The position numbers and the translations under genes were made by a program. From JAKBEU01 sp036172095 (GTDB taxonomy: Bacteria > Patescibacteriota > Microgenomatia > UBA1406 > GWC2-37-13), in contig JAVHSH010000002.1 in assembly GCA_036172095.1 (NCBI GenBank), positions 1-23,282 on the forward strand: a stretch of DNA of 23,282 bases, written 5' to 3'. How positions within the stretch are numbered: position 1 is the stretch's first letter; each line of letters begins with the position of its first letter. Positions 16,320 through 23,271 of the stretch are shown here, in pieces. The notes below the pieces were generated by a model, which ran no database searches, had not been told where the DNA came from, and was given only the letters and a program-made list of their open reading frames with translations.

Positions 16320-17003
16320 ATGCGTACCCTTCGTCGATATTTTGTTTTGATATTTTTTTCCCTATTGGTTTTCCTATTTGGATTAGGTATTCCTCAAGAT
16401 GTAAATGCTGCCTCTCTTAAGTTTGATAGGGGAACAGTATCTGCAGCAGCAGGTGATACGTTTACGCTCGATGCGACGATTGATGCAGGGAGCGACCAAG
16501 TGACCTCTACCGATATGTGGATTCTCTATGATCCAGCTCTTCTTGAAGCCCAGAGTGCTTCTCCTGGAGCATTTTTCCCGGCAGTGACCAATAATATTGC
16601 TAGTGGAAAAATATACATTGCGGGATTGATAACGGATCCTGGCACCTATAAAACAGGCACGGGGACAGTCGCCAAAATAACATTCAAAGCCTTGAAGAAC
16701 GGCACGGCGACAATTACCTACGATTGTCGAGCCGATGCAAGCAACTCATCAAAGGTCATTAAAAATGCAGTAGATCCGGTAAACGTCATCAACTGCGCAC
16801 AAAATGGCACCTCCATTGTTACCATTGGGACAGGAGGAACCAATCCAACCACTGCTCCTCAGCCAACCTCACTCTATCAACAACAAGCACAGCCAACAGC
16901 GCTACCCCAATCTGGTATCATGGACGAGATGCCAAAGTTGATGGCATTTGGTGGATTCCTTGTGATGATAGGTGTGGTGATGAGAGTACTATTAGTTCTT
17001 TAA
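16320..17003 (+). CDS. Cohesin with C-terminal LPQSG-type anchor
   Basis: A 227-residue protein with a signal peptide (core 8-22, cleavage near residue 31), one cohesin-like module (33-168, with TDMWILYDPALLEAQ at 64-78), a Thr/Pro/Gln linker (172-194), then LPQSG at 195-199 and a hydrophobic segment at 206-227. This order is that of a sortase substrate, although the canonical motif is LPxTG and the usual basic tail after the membrane segment is missing (a single Arg222 inside). It may instead be a plain C-terminal membrane anchor. No sortase gene is in the window. It is the last gene of the packed operon, 23 bp after the previous stop. Confidence 0.8.
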   Translation: MRTLRRYFVLIFFSLLVFLFGLGIPQDVNAASLKFDRGTVSAAAGDTFTLDATIDAGSDQVTSTDMWILYDPALLEAQSASPGAFFPAVTNNIASGKIYIAGLITDPGTYKTGTGTVAKITFKALKNGTATITYDCRADASNSSKVIKNAVDPVNVINCAQNGTSIVTIGTGGTNPTTAPQPTSLYQQQAQPTALPQSGIMDEMPKLMAFGGFLVMIGVVMRVLLVL

Positions 17004-17120
17004 ATGACAAATAACAAATAAATAAATCATCAATCAATTACAAAATTTCAATAACAAAACTGTTTTGTGATTTGTAATTATATTTTGATTTGTTATTTAT
17101 CATTTGTGATTTGTAATTTG
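17003..17120. repeat. AT-rich imperfect inverted repeat element
   Basis: Two arms of about 50 bases surround a centre near 17060. Blocks in the left arm (aatgacaaataacaaat, attacaaa, caaaac) recur as reverse complements in the right arm (gttttg, tttgtaat, atttgttatttatcatt). Each arm is built of short units like AAATCACAAAT. It could fold into a long hairpin between two genes and may be a MITE-like element or a terminator, though no clean T-run follows a GC stem. Confidence 0.65.
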
Positions 17121-17125
17121 TTTTT

Positions 17126-17998
17126 ATGACATTTCCATCAATTAAAGGTTTGAGTCCCATAAAGATATCGATTGGCGTAATGGCTGGACTCGTTGTCGTC
17201 ATTGGGGGCTTTCTTTTAGTACAAAACGTCTTCACGAAAGCATCAGACTCTGCTCCGCGGGATCTTGTCATCAGTGGGGTAACAAATAACGCTGCAAAAA
17301 TCAATTGGACAACCGATCAAGAAACGCAAGCGGTCATCGAGTATGGAGCGTCCCCGACGTCCCTCAATCTATTTGCTCCTGAATCGCAAAAACAGAAAGC
17401 CCACACAGTCGAAGTGACATTGTTATCCCCCGGTACCTCCTATTATTTTCAGATACGCATCGGCGAAACGAAGTATGATAATGGCGGTGTCCCTTGGACA
17501 TTTTCTACCAAAACGAATCAACAGTATAATGCTCCCGTCGCAACGCCATCGGGCACAATAACACCTGTCCCATCAGCGCCAATCGCCCCAACGACAGCGT
17601 CAGGTGAACCGACACTTGCAGCAGGAGGAGCATTTGGTCCACTAAAATCATCATCCTTACGCGTTGCGCCAACCTCAGCTCCCGTCCCAACGCTTAGCAT
17701 TCCAACCCCAACGATGTATGTTGTACCAACATTGCCTGTGTATGTTTGTGGAGAGACGGATTGTCAAAAGATATGTCAAAAAATCTGGCAAGTAGGAATG
17801 TCAATTACTTGTAGTACAAAAGACTTTACGCCATGTATTGGTAAATATACTCCTGGAACGTGTGCTGTCATAACACCAACCAATACACCAACGCCAACAT
17901 CAACAGCTACGCCAACCCCAACGGGGACGTTAACACCAACTCCGACAGCGACAAATACGCCAACTCCAACAAATACTCCAACTCCAACTGGAACGTAA
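17126..17998 (+). CDS. FN3-like surface protein with Thr/Pro-repeat tail
   Basis: A 290-residue protein with an N-terminal membrane helix (12-36). Residues 42-130 form a fibronectin-III or purple-acid-phosphatase-N-like beta domain: INWTTDQETQAVIEYG, then LLSPGTSYYFQIR, and WTFSTKT at the end. A Pro/Thr/Ser-rich linker (135-205) leads to a small Cys motif region (CGETDCQKICQKIW), and residues 250-289 are TPTPT-type repeats. It has no cohesin or dockerin and no enzyme motif. The ATG follows the AT-rich inverted repeat directly. It probably extends from the cell surface on a stalk. Product family beyond FN3 is not identified. Confidence 0.7.
   Translation: MTFPSIKGLSPIKISIGVMAGLVVVIGGFLLVQNVFTKASDSAPRDLVISGVTNNAAKINWTTDQETQAVIEYGASPTSLNLFAPESQKQKAHTVEVTLLSPGTSYYFQIRIGETKYDNGGVPWTFSTKTNQQYNAPVATPSGTITPVPSAPIAPTTASGEPTLAAGGAFGPLKSSSLRVAPTSAPVPTLSIPTPTMYVVPTLPVYVCGETDCQKICQKIWQVGMSITCSTKDFTPCIGKYTPGTCAVITPTNTPTPTSTATPTPTGTLTPTPTATNTPTPTNTPTPTGT
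17873..17995 (+). repeat. Thr/Pro codon repeat (CCAAC/ACNCC)
   Basis: About 40 codons of irregular Thr-Pro repeats with interspersed Asn, Ser, Ala and Gly. Low-complexity DNA like this is prone to length changes. Confidence 0.85.
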
Positions 17999-18252
17999 AA
18001 TTAACAAGTAGAACATCTCCAGATTCTGTCACTCGTAATTTCCCCCGTCAGTACTCCTTTATTCCCAAACAATACAGGGACAAGGGAATAAAGAATGCGT
18101 GCTGCCGGGTACCCTTTACTCGTGCCACCTGTTCCTCTGTGTGTTGATAATGCGGAGTTTATTATTTCAAGCGGCGCATTTGAACCAGCGCTCATACCGG
18201 CGCCTCGCAGTTCACTAAGCCGTCTGAAAGAATAAACGGAGCATGTAAAATA
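17999..18252 (-). other. Gene-free segment with potential structured RNA on minus strand
   Basis: No convincing gene is present. The minus strand folds well: a perfect 10-bp hairpin (18093-18084 with 18066-18057), a bulged helix ACAGG-UGGC-ACGAG (18132-18119) with CUUGU-C-CCUGU (18084-18074), and GGCGC/GCGCC (18204-18200 with 18177-18173). The bulged helix vaguely recalls a T-box antiterminator. AAAGGAG follows the hairpin, but no start codon at suitable distance opens a sensible reading frame. A 64-codon minus ORF here has no recognisable content. Confidence 0.3.
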
Positions 18253-18281
18253 TTGAGCTTTATTTTATTCTGTGTTACACT
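18253..18281 (+). promoter_or_regulatory. Promoter of YtxH-like gene, TTGAGC-17-TGT-TACACT
   Basis: TTGAGC (18253-18258) and TACACT (18276-18281) are 17 bp apart, with an extended -10 TGT directly before TACACT. The leader to ATG 18313 is about 25 bases and has no Shine-Dalgarno sequence. Confidence 0.55.
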
Positions 18282-18312
18282 GAATATAGTTATCATTTTT
18301 TTATAAACATAT

Positions 18313-18738
18313 ATGTCAGATTCAAACTCATCCTCAAAATTCGGATTAGGATTGCTCTTCGGCGCTATTGCAGGTGGATTGACGGCTTTTTTCCTTTCCC
18401 CAAAGTCTGGTCCAGAAAATCAGAAATTAGTCGCCAAGAAAGTGAAAGAACTTGAAAAATTACTTATCGATACTGATTTGGAAAAGAAAGTAAAGGAAAT
18501 CTTTGGAGAAGCGACAGAAGAAGCGACATCTATCTATAAAAAAGCGAAAAAACAGTTCATTCAAGCGCTTGCAGAAGCAAAACAATCAGTCGACTCATTC
18601 GACAAGGAAAAAGTGGCGGAAGTCGCCAGCGAAACAGTCGAAATCCTCAAAAAGGAAGTGAAACATGAAGGAAAAGAGATGGAAAAACTAAAAGCAGAGC
18701 TTTCCAAGGAATGGAAAAAACTCGCAAAAAAATCATAA
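18313..18738 (+). CDS. YtxH-like membrane-anchored helical protein
   Basis: A 141-residue protein of the YtxH/general-stress type. The first 35 residues carry the family hallmark: a short Ser/Asn-rich start, a Gly-rich membrane helix (GLGLLFGAIAGGLTAFF), then LSPKSG, equivalent to the LFAPKSG of YtxH. The rest is a long, Lys/Glu-rich amphipathic helix. Family members are often stress-induced and are of unknown mechanism. The gene has its own extended -10 promoter and ends in an A/T hairpin shared with the convergent transglycosylase gene. Confidence 0.75.
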   Translation: MSDSNSSSKFGLGLLFGAIAGGLTAFFLSPKSGPENQKLVAKKVKELEKLLIDTDLEKKVKEIFGEATEEATSIYKKAKKQFIQALAEAKQSVDSFDKEKVAEVASETVEILKKEVKHEGKEMEKLKAELSKEWKKLAKKS

Positions 18739-18746
18739 GATTTTTT
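18727..18746. terminator. Bidirectional A/T hairpin between convergent genes
   Basis: AAAAAATC (18727-18734), loop ATAA, and GATTTTTT (18739-18746) pair over eight bases, and T-runs lie at both ends depending on strand. It overlaps the stop codon of the plus-strand gene and ends six bases before the stop of the minus-strand gene. Confidence 0.55.
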
Positions 18747-18752
18747 CTACGG

Positions 18753-19829
18753 TTATTTCCAACACGTCTCTGTAAATTGAGATATCGCTCCTGAGCAGTC
18801 TTTGCCGCCATATTTTTGGTAATTTCTGCAAAATGTTGCACAGTAGTATGTGCCATCTTTTGTACCACAGCTTCCATAATAGCTACATGCGGCTTTGACG
18901 ACTGTTCGCGCATCCCAATTTGTGCATGTCGTAGCCTTAGTGTTCTCCTTGATATTTAATCCCGCCATGACTAGCGAATCAAAGATAATACGTCTATCCA
19001 CATTCTTTGAACCTATCGCTTTTGCGGCAGCATCTTTATAATGACTGAACAAATACGGAGAAAGTTGCATCACGCCAACAACTCCAAGTCCGCTTCCACT
19101 CCCATCTCGACACTTGTATCCCGCATATTTGCTATCAGAAAAAACAAGTCCGGTATTTCCGTCGTATGCATATCCACTGCACAATCGTTTTTCTTCCGTG
19201 ATAAATTCGCTATTCCACCAATTCTCTGAGTTATATAGCTGGAGATATTTAGGGATGACGGTATCAAAAAATCCACCACTTTCAATCGAGGCAAGAGTCC
19301 GGAGGACCTCTTTTGGGGCACAAGCTTTAGCGGCCGCTGCTGCGATAATCTCATCAACAGTTTCACCCGGTCTTTTCAATGAAGCATCAATCGGGAATAG
19401 GTCGGGCCCTTTTGTTGGTTTGGGAGTTTTTGTCGGTTCCGGTGGTCTTGTAATCGTTGGTTGAGTTGGAGGAAGTGTTGGTCGTATTGTCGGTTGGCGT
19501 GAATATGTAGGAATAACAATTGTTGGTTGGATGTAGGGAGTTGAGGTAGGAATTTCTGTCGGTGTATTTTCGTATCCGATAGTTGGTTCTGGTTCGGGTG
19601 ATATCTCAGGTAATGGGGTTGGTTCAACCCTTTGAGAAATAAGCTCGATTTTAGGCAGTTCAAAGTGGAATGATGAGACACTGGTAAGTAGTGATTGGAC
19701 ATCATTGTTGAAGGCTACAGCATTAAATTCCGGGGAGTCCGCGAAATAGCGAGGGGCGAGTATTGTGGTAATAAAATATGCACCAATACAAGCAATACAA
19801 ACACGAAAAACTATTGGAAAACGCTCCAT
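18753..19829 (-). CDS. Membrane-anchored lytic transglycosylase (SLT-like)
   Basis: The 358-residue protein would cleave peptidoglycan glycan strands outside the membrane. An N-terminal helix (8-25) is followed by a PRYFADSP motif, a long Pro/Thr-rich linker (66-142), then a lysozyme-fold domain (about 155-345). Glu183 in SIESGG is the expected catalytic acid, GVVGVMQLSPYLF (249-261) matches the GxMQ motif, and AACSYYGSC (313-321) fits the third SLT motif. Extra cysteines in the domain suggest disulfides. The gene lies 25 bp after the T4SS-type ATPase gene in the same direction, the usual place of a VirB1-like enzyme that opens the wall for a secretion apparatus. Confidence 0.85.
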   Translation of the reverse strand: MERFPIVFRVCIACIGAYFITTILAPRYFADSPEFNAVAFNNDVQSLLTSVSSFHFELPKIELISQRVEPTPLPEISPEPEPTIGYENTPTEIPTSTPYIQPTIVIPTYSRQPTIRPTLPPTQPTITRPPEPTKTPKPTKGPDLFPIDASLKRPGETVDEIIAAAAAKACAPKEVLRTLASIESGGFFDTVIPKYLQLYNSENWWNSEFITEEKRLCSGYAYDGNTGLVFSDSKYAGYKCRDGSGSGLGVVGVMQLSPYLFSHYKDAAAKAIGSKNVDRRIIFDSLVMAGLNIKENTKATTCTNWDARTVVKAACSYYGSCGTKDGTYYCATFCRNYQKYGGKDCSGAISQFTETCWK

Positions 19830-19854
19830 ATGTTAAGTGTACAGGAAAGAGAAA

Positions 19855-22032
19855 CTATTTCGCAGGAGTATATCCGTATTTTTCTTTTGAAAGCCGGATA
19901 ATTTTGTCCTTATTTTCATTTATTAGTGACGGAAGGGGAAGTGAGTACGCCGGGAAGGGGAGAGATGTCATATTATCTATCGAAAGTTTCATGACCATCT
20001 CGTATTTTCCAAGCGCAACAAGATCGTTCTCTGTGTACATCTCCCCATATTCTCGGGAAAGCATATGAGCGTCCCGTGCTCCAACGACAAAAGAGAGTAG
20101 GCTTCCTACATTCCCGAAAATTGCATGTTCAATATCTTCATCAAGCTGTTCAATATACTGATTGGTAAGTGTAAGAGCTAATCTATATTTACGAGCTTCG
20201 GAAAGAATTTTGATAAACGTGGAAGTAGCAAAATTTTGAAACTCATCAACGTACAGAAAGAAGTCTTTTCGATCTGTTTCTTTGATAAATGCGCGATTCA
20301 TCGCAGCTAGTTGAATTTGGGTAATAATCATTGCTCCTAACAAAGCAGCATTATCTTCTCCTAGTTTTCCTTGTGAGAGATTAAGGAGAAGTATCTTTTT
20401 TGAGTTCATAATATCCTCCAAATCTATAGTTGATTTTTGTTTTCCCACAATATTACGAATCATCCGTGAGGTTACAAACTGCCCCACCTTATTCTGGATT
20501 GGAGAAATGGCCTCGGCTTTGAGGCGATCAGGCATTTTTGCAAACTCGTTTTCCCAAAACGCCTTAAGGACAGGGTCGGTAAGCTGTGAAACGACCTTTT
20601 TTCGGTAATCCGCATGCGACAACAGCGCCAAGATATCAGGAAGCGTCGCATTCGGCATCTCAAGAAGTGTTAAAATCACGTTTCTCAAAATATATTCAAG
20701 TCGTGGTCCCCAACTATCCTTATAGAGTTTACTAAAAATGGAAACGATACCCGATGAAACAAGATCTTTATGTTGTTTATTCTTTATTTCAAGGACATTA
20801 AGTCCAAATGGCCTCTCTGTATCAAAGGGTTCAAGATAAACTACATCGTTCATTCGTCGTTTTGGGATAAAATCAAGGATTGTCTCACAAAGATCACCGT
20901 GTGGATCAATGACACCAATACCGCGGTCCTTGCGAATATCATCAATTGCCATATTTGCGATAAGAGTTGATTTACCAGCTCCCGTCTTTCCGATGATGTA
21001 CATGTGTTTGCGTCTATCTTCATCTTTAATACCAAAAATAGTAGGCTTATTGCGGAAATCTGCCTTTGCGAAGAAATTGATTCCTTGCTTGGCCTCATCA
21101 GTTGTCCCATCAACGACAGGAAGATTTTCTGGCGCTTCTCCGGAAAGTGTCTTGCCCCAACTGATATTCTTGATTCCCGCAAGGAGATACCCTGGTGGAT
21201 GCCACATGGACGCAAGCTCCTGCGCATTGAGTATTTGATTTTTGCATTCGTAAAAACTTATTCGTCGTTCTTTAATCCGTTGGATAAATCGTTCCTTAAA
21301 AAATAACGGACGTTGAAATACAAATTGATTGCCTTCTCCCAGCGAAAATGCGCCAAATGTCCCGGCGAGATTTATCAAATAGGGAAATGGATCGATTTGA
21401 GCATTGGTACTCCCGACAATTAGGCGTACAGCGGCCTTCCCTCCTTGAAACGTGGCTTTCCGCATGATTACCTGTCTTTGCGGGTTTTGGACATAGCGAA
21501 GCGCGTTCTCATCATATATTTGAAGTCCGGCATTTTTAACACCAACCTCTTGCCAAGGAAAATATGCCGGTGTGATGATTATCTGGACCGCCATCTTGAT
21601 ATGAGGTGGCTGTTTTGCCATAAACCCAAGGACTGAAGATAAGGGATCAACATCTTTGAAGTCGAAGTACGTCTTTATCGGAAGATAGGAATACGAATTG
21701 AGCTTAACCTGCCCCACAGCCATACGTGCAGACTTAAATACAATATTCATGGGGTCGGTCGTCTTTACGACCTTCGATTGGGGAAAAGATGATGAAACAA
21801 GGCTTTGGATGAATGTTTCGCTCTCTGAAGGTACCGCAGCATAAAAATAGACAAGCTGATTGAGCAAAAAAAGCTCAAAAGAATATGTTTTTGGATGAAC
21901 CAGAAGAATGCGCTTCCATAACGGAAGATATGGATAGGGTAGTGTAGAGGAGAATATCTGTGTCGCCGACTCGATAGGGGTCTCGTCAGTTTTGGGATTG
22001 CGGACATGCAAAAATGAGAGCTTTGAAGCCAT
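19855..22032 (-). CDS. VirD4/TraG-like type IV secretion ATPase
   Basis: A 725-residue P-loop ATPase of the type IV coupling or HerA-FtsK class, which drives DNA or protein through an envelope channel. The N-terminal half (1-330) has no clear membrane helix, unlike classical VirD4, and matches the style of CPR homologues. Walker A is GKTGAGKST at 348-356 (Lys354), a GVIDPHGD strand follows at 373-380, and Walker B is FFLYVDEFQ at 591-599 (Asp596, Glu597). TLTNQYIEQLD at 621-631 is the sensor-type strand and helix. The usual partners VirB4 and VirB6 are not in this window. A TATAAT box sits ten bases before the ATG, so the mRNA has a very short leader. Confidence 0.85.
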   Translation of the reverse strand: MASKLSFLHVRNPKTDETPIESATQIFSSTLPYPYLPLWKRILLVHPKTYSFELFLLNQLVYFYAAVPSESETFIQSLVSSSFPQSKVVKTTDPMNIVFKSARMAVGQVKLNSYSYLPIKTYFDFKDVDPLSSVLGFMAKQPPHIKMAVQIIITPAYFPWQEVGVKNAGLQIYDENALRYVQNPQRQVIMRKATFQGGKAAVRLIVGSTNAQIDPFPYLINLAGTFGAFSLGEGNQFVFQRPLFFKERFIQRIKERRISFYECKNQILNAQELASMWHPPGYLLAGIKNISWGKTLSGEAPENLPVVDGTTDEAKQGINFFAKADFRNKPTIFGIKDEDRRKHMYIIGKTGAGKSTLIANMAIDDIRKDRGIGVIDPHGDLCETILDFIPKRRMNDVVYLEPFDTERPFGLNVLEIKNKQHKDLVSSGIVSIFSKLYKDSWGPRLEYILRNVILTLLEMPNATLPDILALLSHADYRKKVVSQLTDPVLKAFWENEFAKMPDRLKAEAISPIQNKVGQFVTSRMIRNIVGKQKSTIDLEDIMNSKKILLLNLSQGKLGEDNAALLGAMIITQIQLAAMNRAFIKETDRKDFFLYVDEFQNFATSTFIKILSEARKYRLALTLTNQYIEQLDEDIEHAIFGNVGSLLSFVVGARDAHMLSREYGEMYTENDLVALGKYEMVMKLSIDNMTSLPFPAYSLPLPSLINENKDKIIRLSKEKYGYTPAK

Positions 22033-22042
22033 ATATTACTTC

Positions 22043-22048
22043 ATTATA
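22043..22048 (-). promoter_or_regulatory. -10 box of secretion ATPase gene, TATAAT
   Basis: A perfect TATAAT on the minus strand ends ten bases before the ATG at 22032. No good -35 hexamer is seen at normal spacing, so an activator or extended contacts may be needed. Confidence 0.45.
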
Positions 22049-22057
22049 CATAAAAAA

Positions 22058-22071
22058 CCACATATGCGTGG
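22058..22071. promoter_or_regulatory. Possible operator CCAC-N6-GTGG between divergent promoters
   Basis: CCAC (22058-22061) and GTGG (22068-22071) form an inverted repeat lying between the minus-strand -10 box and the plus-strand -35 box at 22075. Its position would allow one protein to act on both promoters. Confidence 0.35.
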
Positions 22072-22074
22072 AAC

Positions 22075-22103
22075 TTGATTTTTAGCCCATAGTAAGGTAT
22101 ACT
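22075..22103 (+). promoter_or_regulatory. Promoter TTGATT-17-TATACT into structured region
   Basis: TTGATT (22075-22080) and TATACT (22098-22103) are spaced by 17 bp. Transcription should start near 22110 and enter the structured segment, with no terminator obvious before the lipoprotein gene. Confidence 0.6.
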
Positions 22104-22109
22104 ATAGGC

Positions 22110-22858
22110 GTAGTATATTCATACTCAATATGTATATTCCAAGGCTAGACTGCGAAATAATATGGGTTCTTCCTTCATGCATTTTTTTTCAGAATTTTTA
22201 TCAGTCCAGAAAACGACGCGAAGGCCTCGCTTCTCTTTCTGGGCTCATACCCCAGACTATCTGCCGAAAGGCGGGTATGTGTATTTTTTAATCCGAGAAA
22301 GCGGGAGATCTAGCCTCTCCCATTCTTTCAAGGGATGGAAAATGCAGGCTCTGTAAAAACAGAGTAACGTGTTGAAAGATCGTCTTGACCAAAAGCTTGG
22401 TCATGTGAATAAACACGATCAATCAACCGGAAAATCCTTTATCGGAAATTCCGACTTTTTCGATGAGGCAAAAAGAGGGTTTACCCTCCGTAGCTTCAGC
22501 GAAGGAGGGCACATTGAAAATCGGGTTTTTGGATTACAGTTCCTTTCTTTGCGAAGGGTGTTCTTTGTTGTCAAGACAGACAATAGGGGGCACTTAGTAG
22601 GCATAGATTGGTCTTCCACTTTCGATCTGAGTTTATCTCAGGCTGAGGGTGGAGGATCAAAATATGAAAAAATAAGAAGGAACGAAGGGTAATTCCCAAA
22701 AAAACGCAGAAGCGAAAGCAGAGGCGTAATACGCACAGCCACATGGCTTACATGGGAGAATCTATATTAGTAGGGATGGCCTAATCGCCTGAAGGGATCC
22801 GCAAGGATTTAACCGAACTATAGAGAGCCGAATCAAGCAATATCAACCTAGACTAGTG
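22110..22858 (+). ncRNA. Large structured RNA candidate / long 5' leader
   Basis: This stretch lacks a credible gene but folds strongly on the plus strand. Helices include AGTCCAGAAA/TTTCTGGGCT (22203-22212/22236-22245), CATACCC/GGGTATG (22246-22252/22273-22279) capped by GCC-GAAA-GGC, GGGAGA/TCTCCC (22303-22321), CTCTGT-aaaa-ACAGAG (22349-22364), a 5+6+7-bp composite hairpin (22371-22427), a 12-bp helix (22608-22619/22649-22660) around CTGAG/CTCAG, and GGATCC-GCAA-GGATTT (22795-22810). Five wobble pairs in these helices are G-U in the plus sense, which sets the strand. A promoter precedes it and a Shine-Dalgarno sequence for the lipoprotein gene ends it. I see no signature of RNase P, SRP RNA, tmRNA or group I/II introns. 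It may be a free RNA or the leader of the lipoprotein mRNA. Confidence 0.55.
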
Positions 22859-22864
22859 AAAGGA
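22859..22864 (+). promoter_or_regulatory. Shine-Dalgarno AAAGGA of lipoprotein gene
   Basis: AAAGGA lies seven bases before ATG 22872 and fixes that start. It contrasts with the leaderless or near-leaderless genes elsewhere in the window. Confidence 0.75.
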
Positions 22865-22871
22865 ATGCACC

Positions 22872-23258
22872 ATGAAGAGATTTTTGTTGTTAAGCTCGTT
22901 GATTGTTTTGGCGGCATTAGTGTTATCTGCATGTGGCGGTTCTGGTTCAGACGGTGGATTTTCTACCTTCAAGTCTGTCGATATGACACGACAAGGAGTC
23001 ACCGTTGTGTACTACCAGAGCGAAACTGCCCTCGCCGCTCAGTTCAAACTGAATATCTCTGCGCCTGAGAAAGGTTCAACTGCTTGGAAGCTTCACAATC
23101 CAACTGGTTGCAAGACCTTTCGTCTGAACGATGCAGGATTCACACTTGAGGAGATTTCATTACCTGATGGAGCCTCCATTAATCAAGAGTTGAAGTTGAG
23201 CGTCACTTGCACGAATGCAAACAGTCAATTCTGGCTCGAGGCTTCGAAGAATAAGTAA
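22872..23258 (+). CDS. Small secreted lipoprotein
   Basis: A 128-residue protein with a lipoprotein signal peptide: Lys-Arg at 2-3, hydrophobic core 4-18, and lipobox LSAC at 18-21 with Cys21 as the lipidation site, followed by a flexible GGSGSDGG. The mature part of about 100 residues looks beta-rich and has two cysteines (in GCK and VTC, about residues 80 and 112) that could form a disulfide. I do not recognise the family. ATG 22872 has a good Shine-Dalgarno sequence. The gene comes after the long structured segment on the same strand, and an AAAGGAGG at 23272-23279 announces another gene just outside the window, probably in the same operon. Confidence 0.8.
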   Translation: MKRFLLLSSLIVLAALVLSACGGSGSDGGFSTFKSVDMTRQGVTVVYYQSETALAAQFKLNISAPEKGSTAWKLHNPTGCKTFRLNDAGFTLEEISLPDGASINQELKLSVTCTNANSQFWLEASKNK

Positions 23259-23271
23259 TCCAACCAACCAG

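Noticed and set aside
18001..18195. 64-codon minus-strand ORF
   Set aside because: No family resemblance, no promoter at a suitable place, and it coincides with potential RNA helices; a decayed gene cannot be excluded.
22162..22692. Two open reading frames (22162-22356 and 22369-22692) in the gene-free segment
   Set aside because: Neither has a start signal or protein-like composition, and both run through strong hairpins, so RNA structure explains the region better.
22681..22728. tmRNA-like tag reading NAEAKAEA followed by a stop
   Set aside because: No tmRNA 5' signature, no T-arm GGTTCGA and no acceptor pairing are present; the Ala-rich reading is probably chance.
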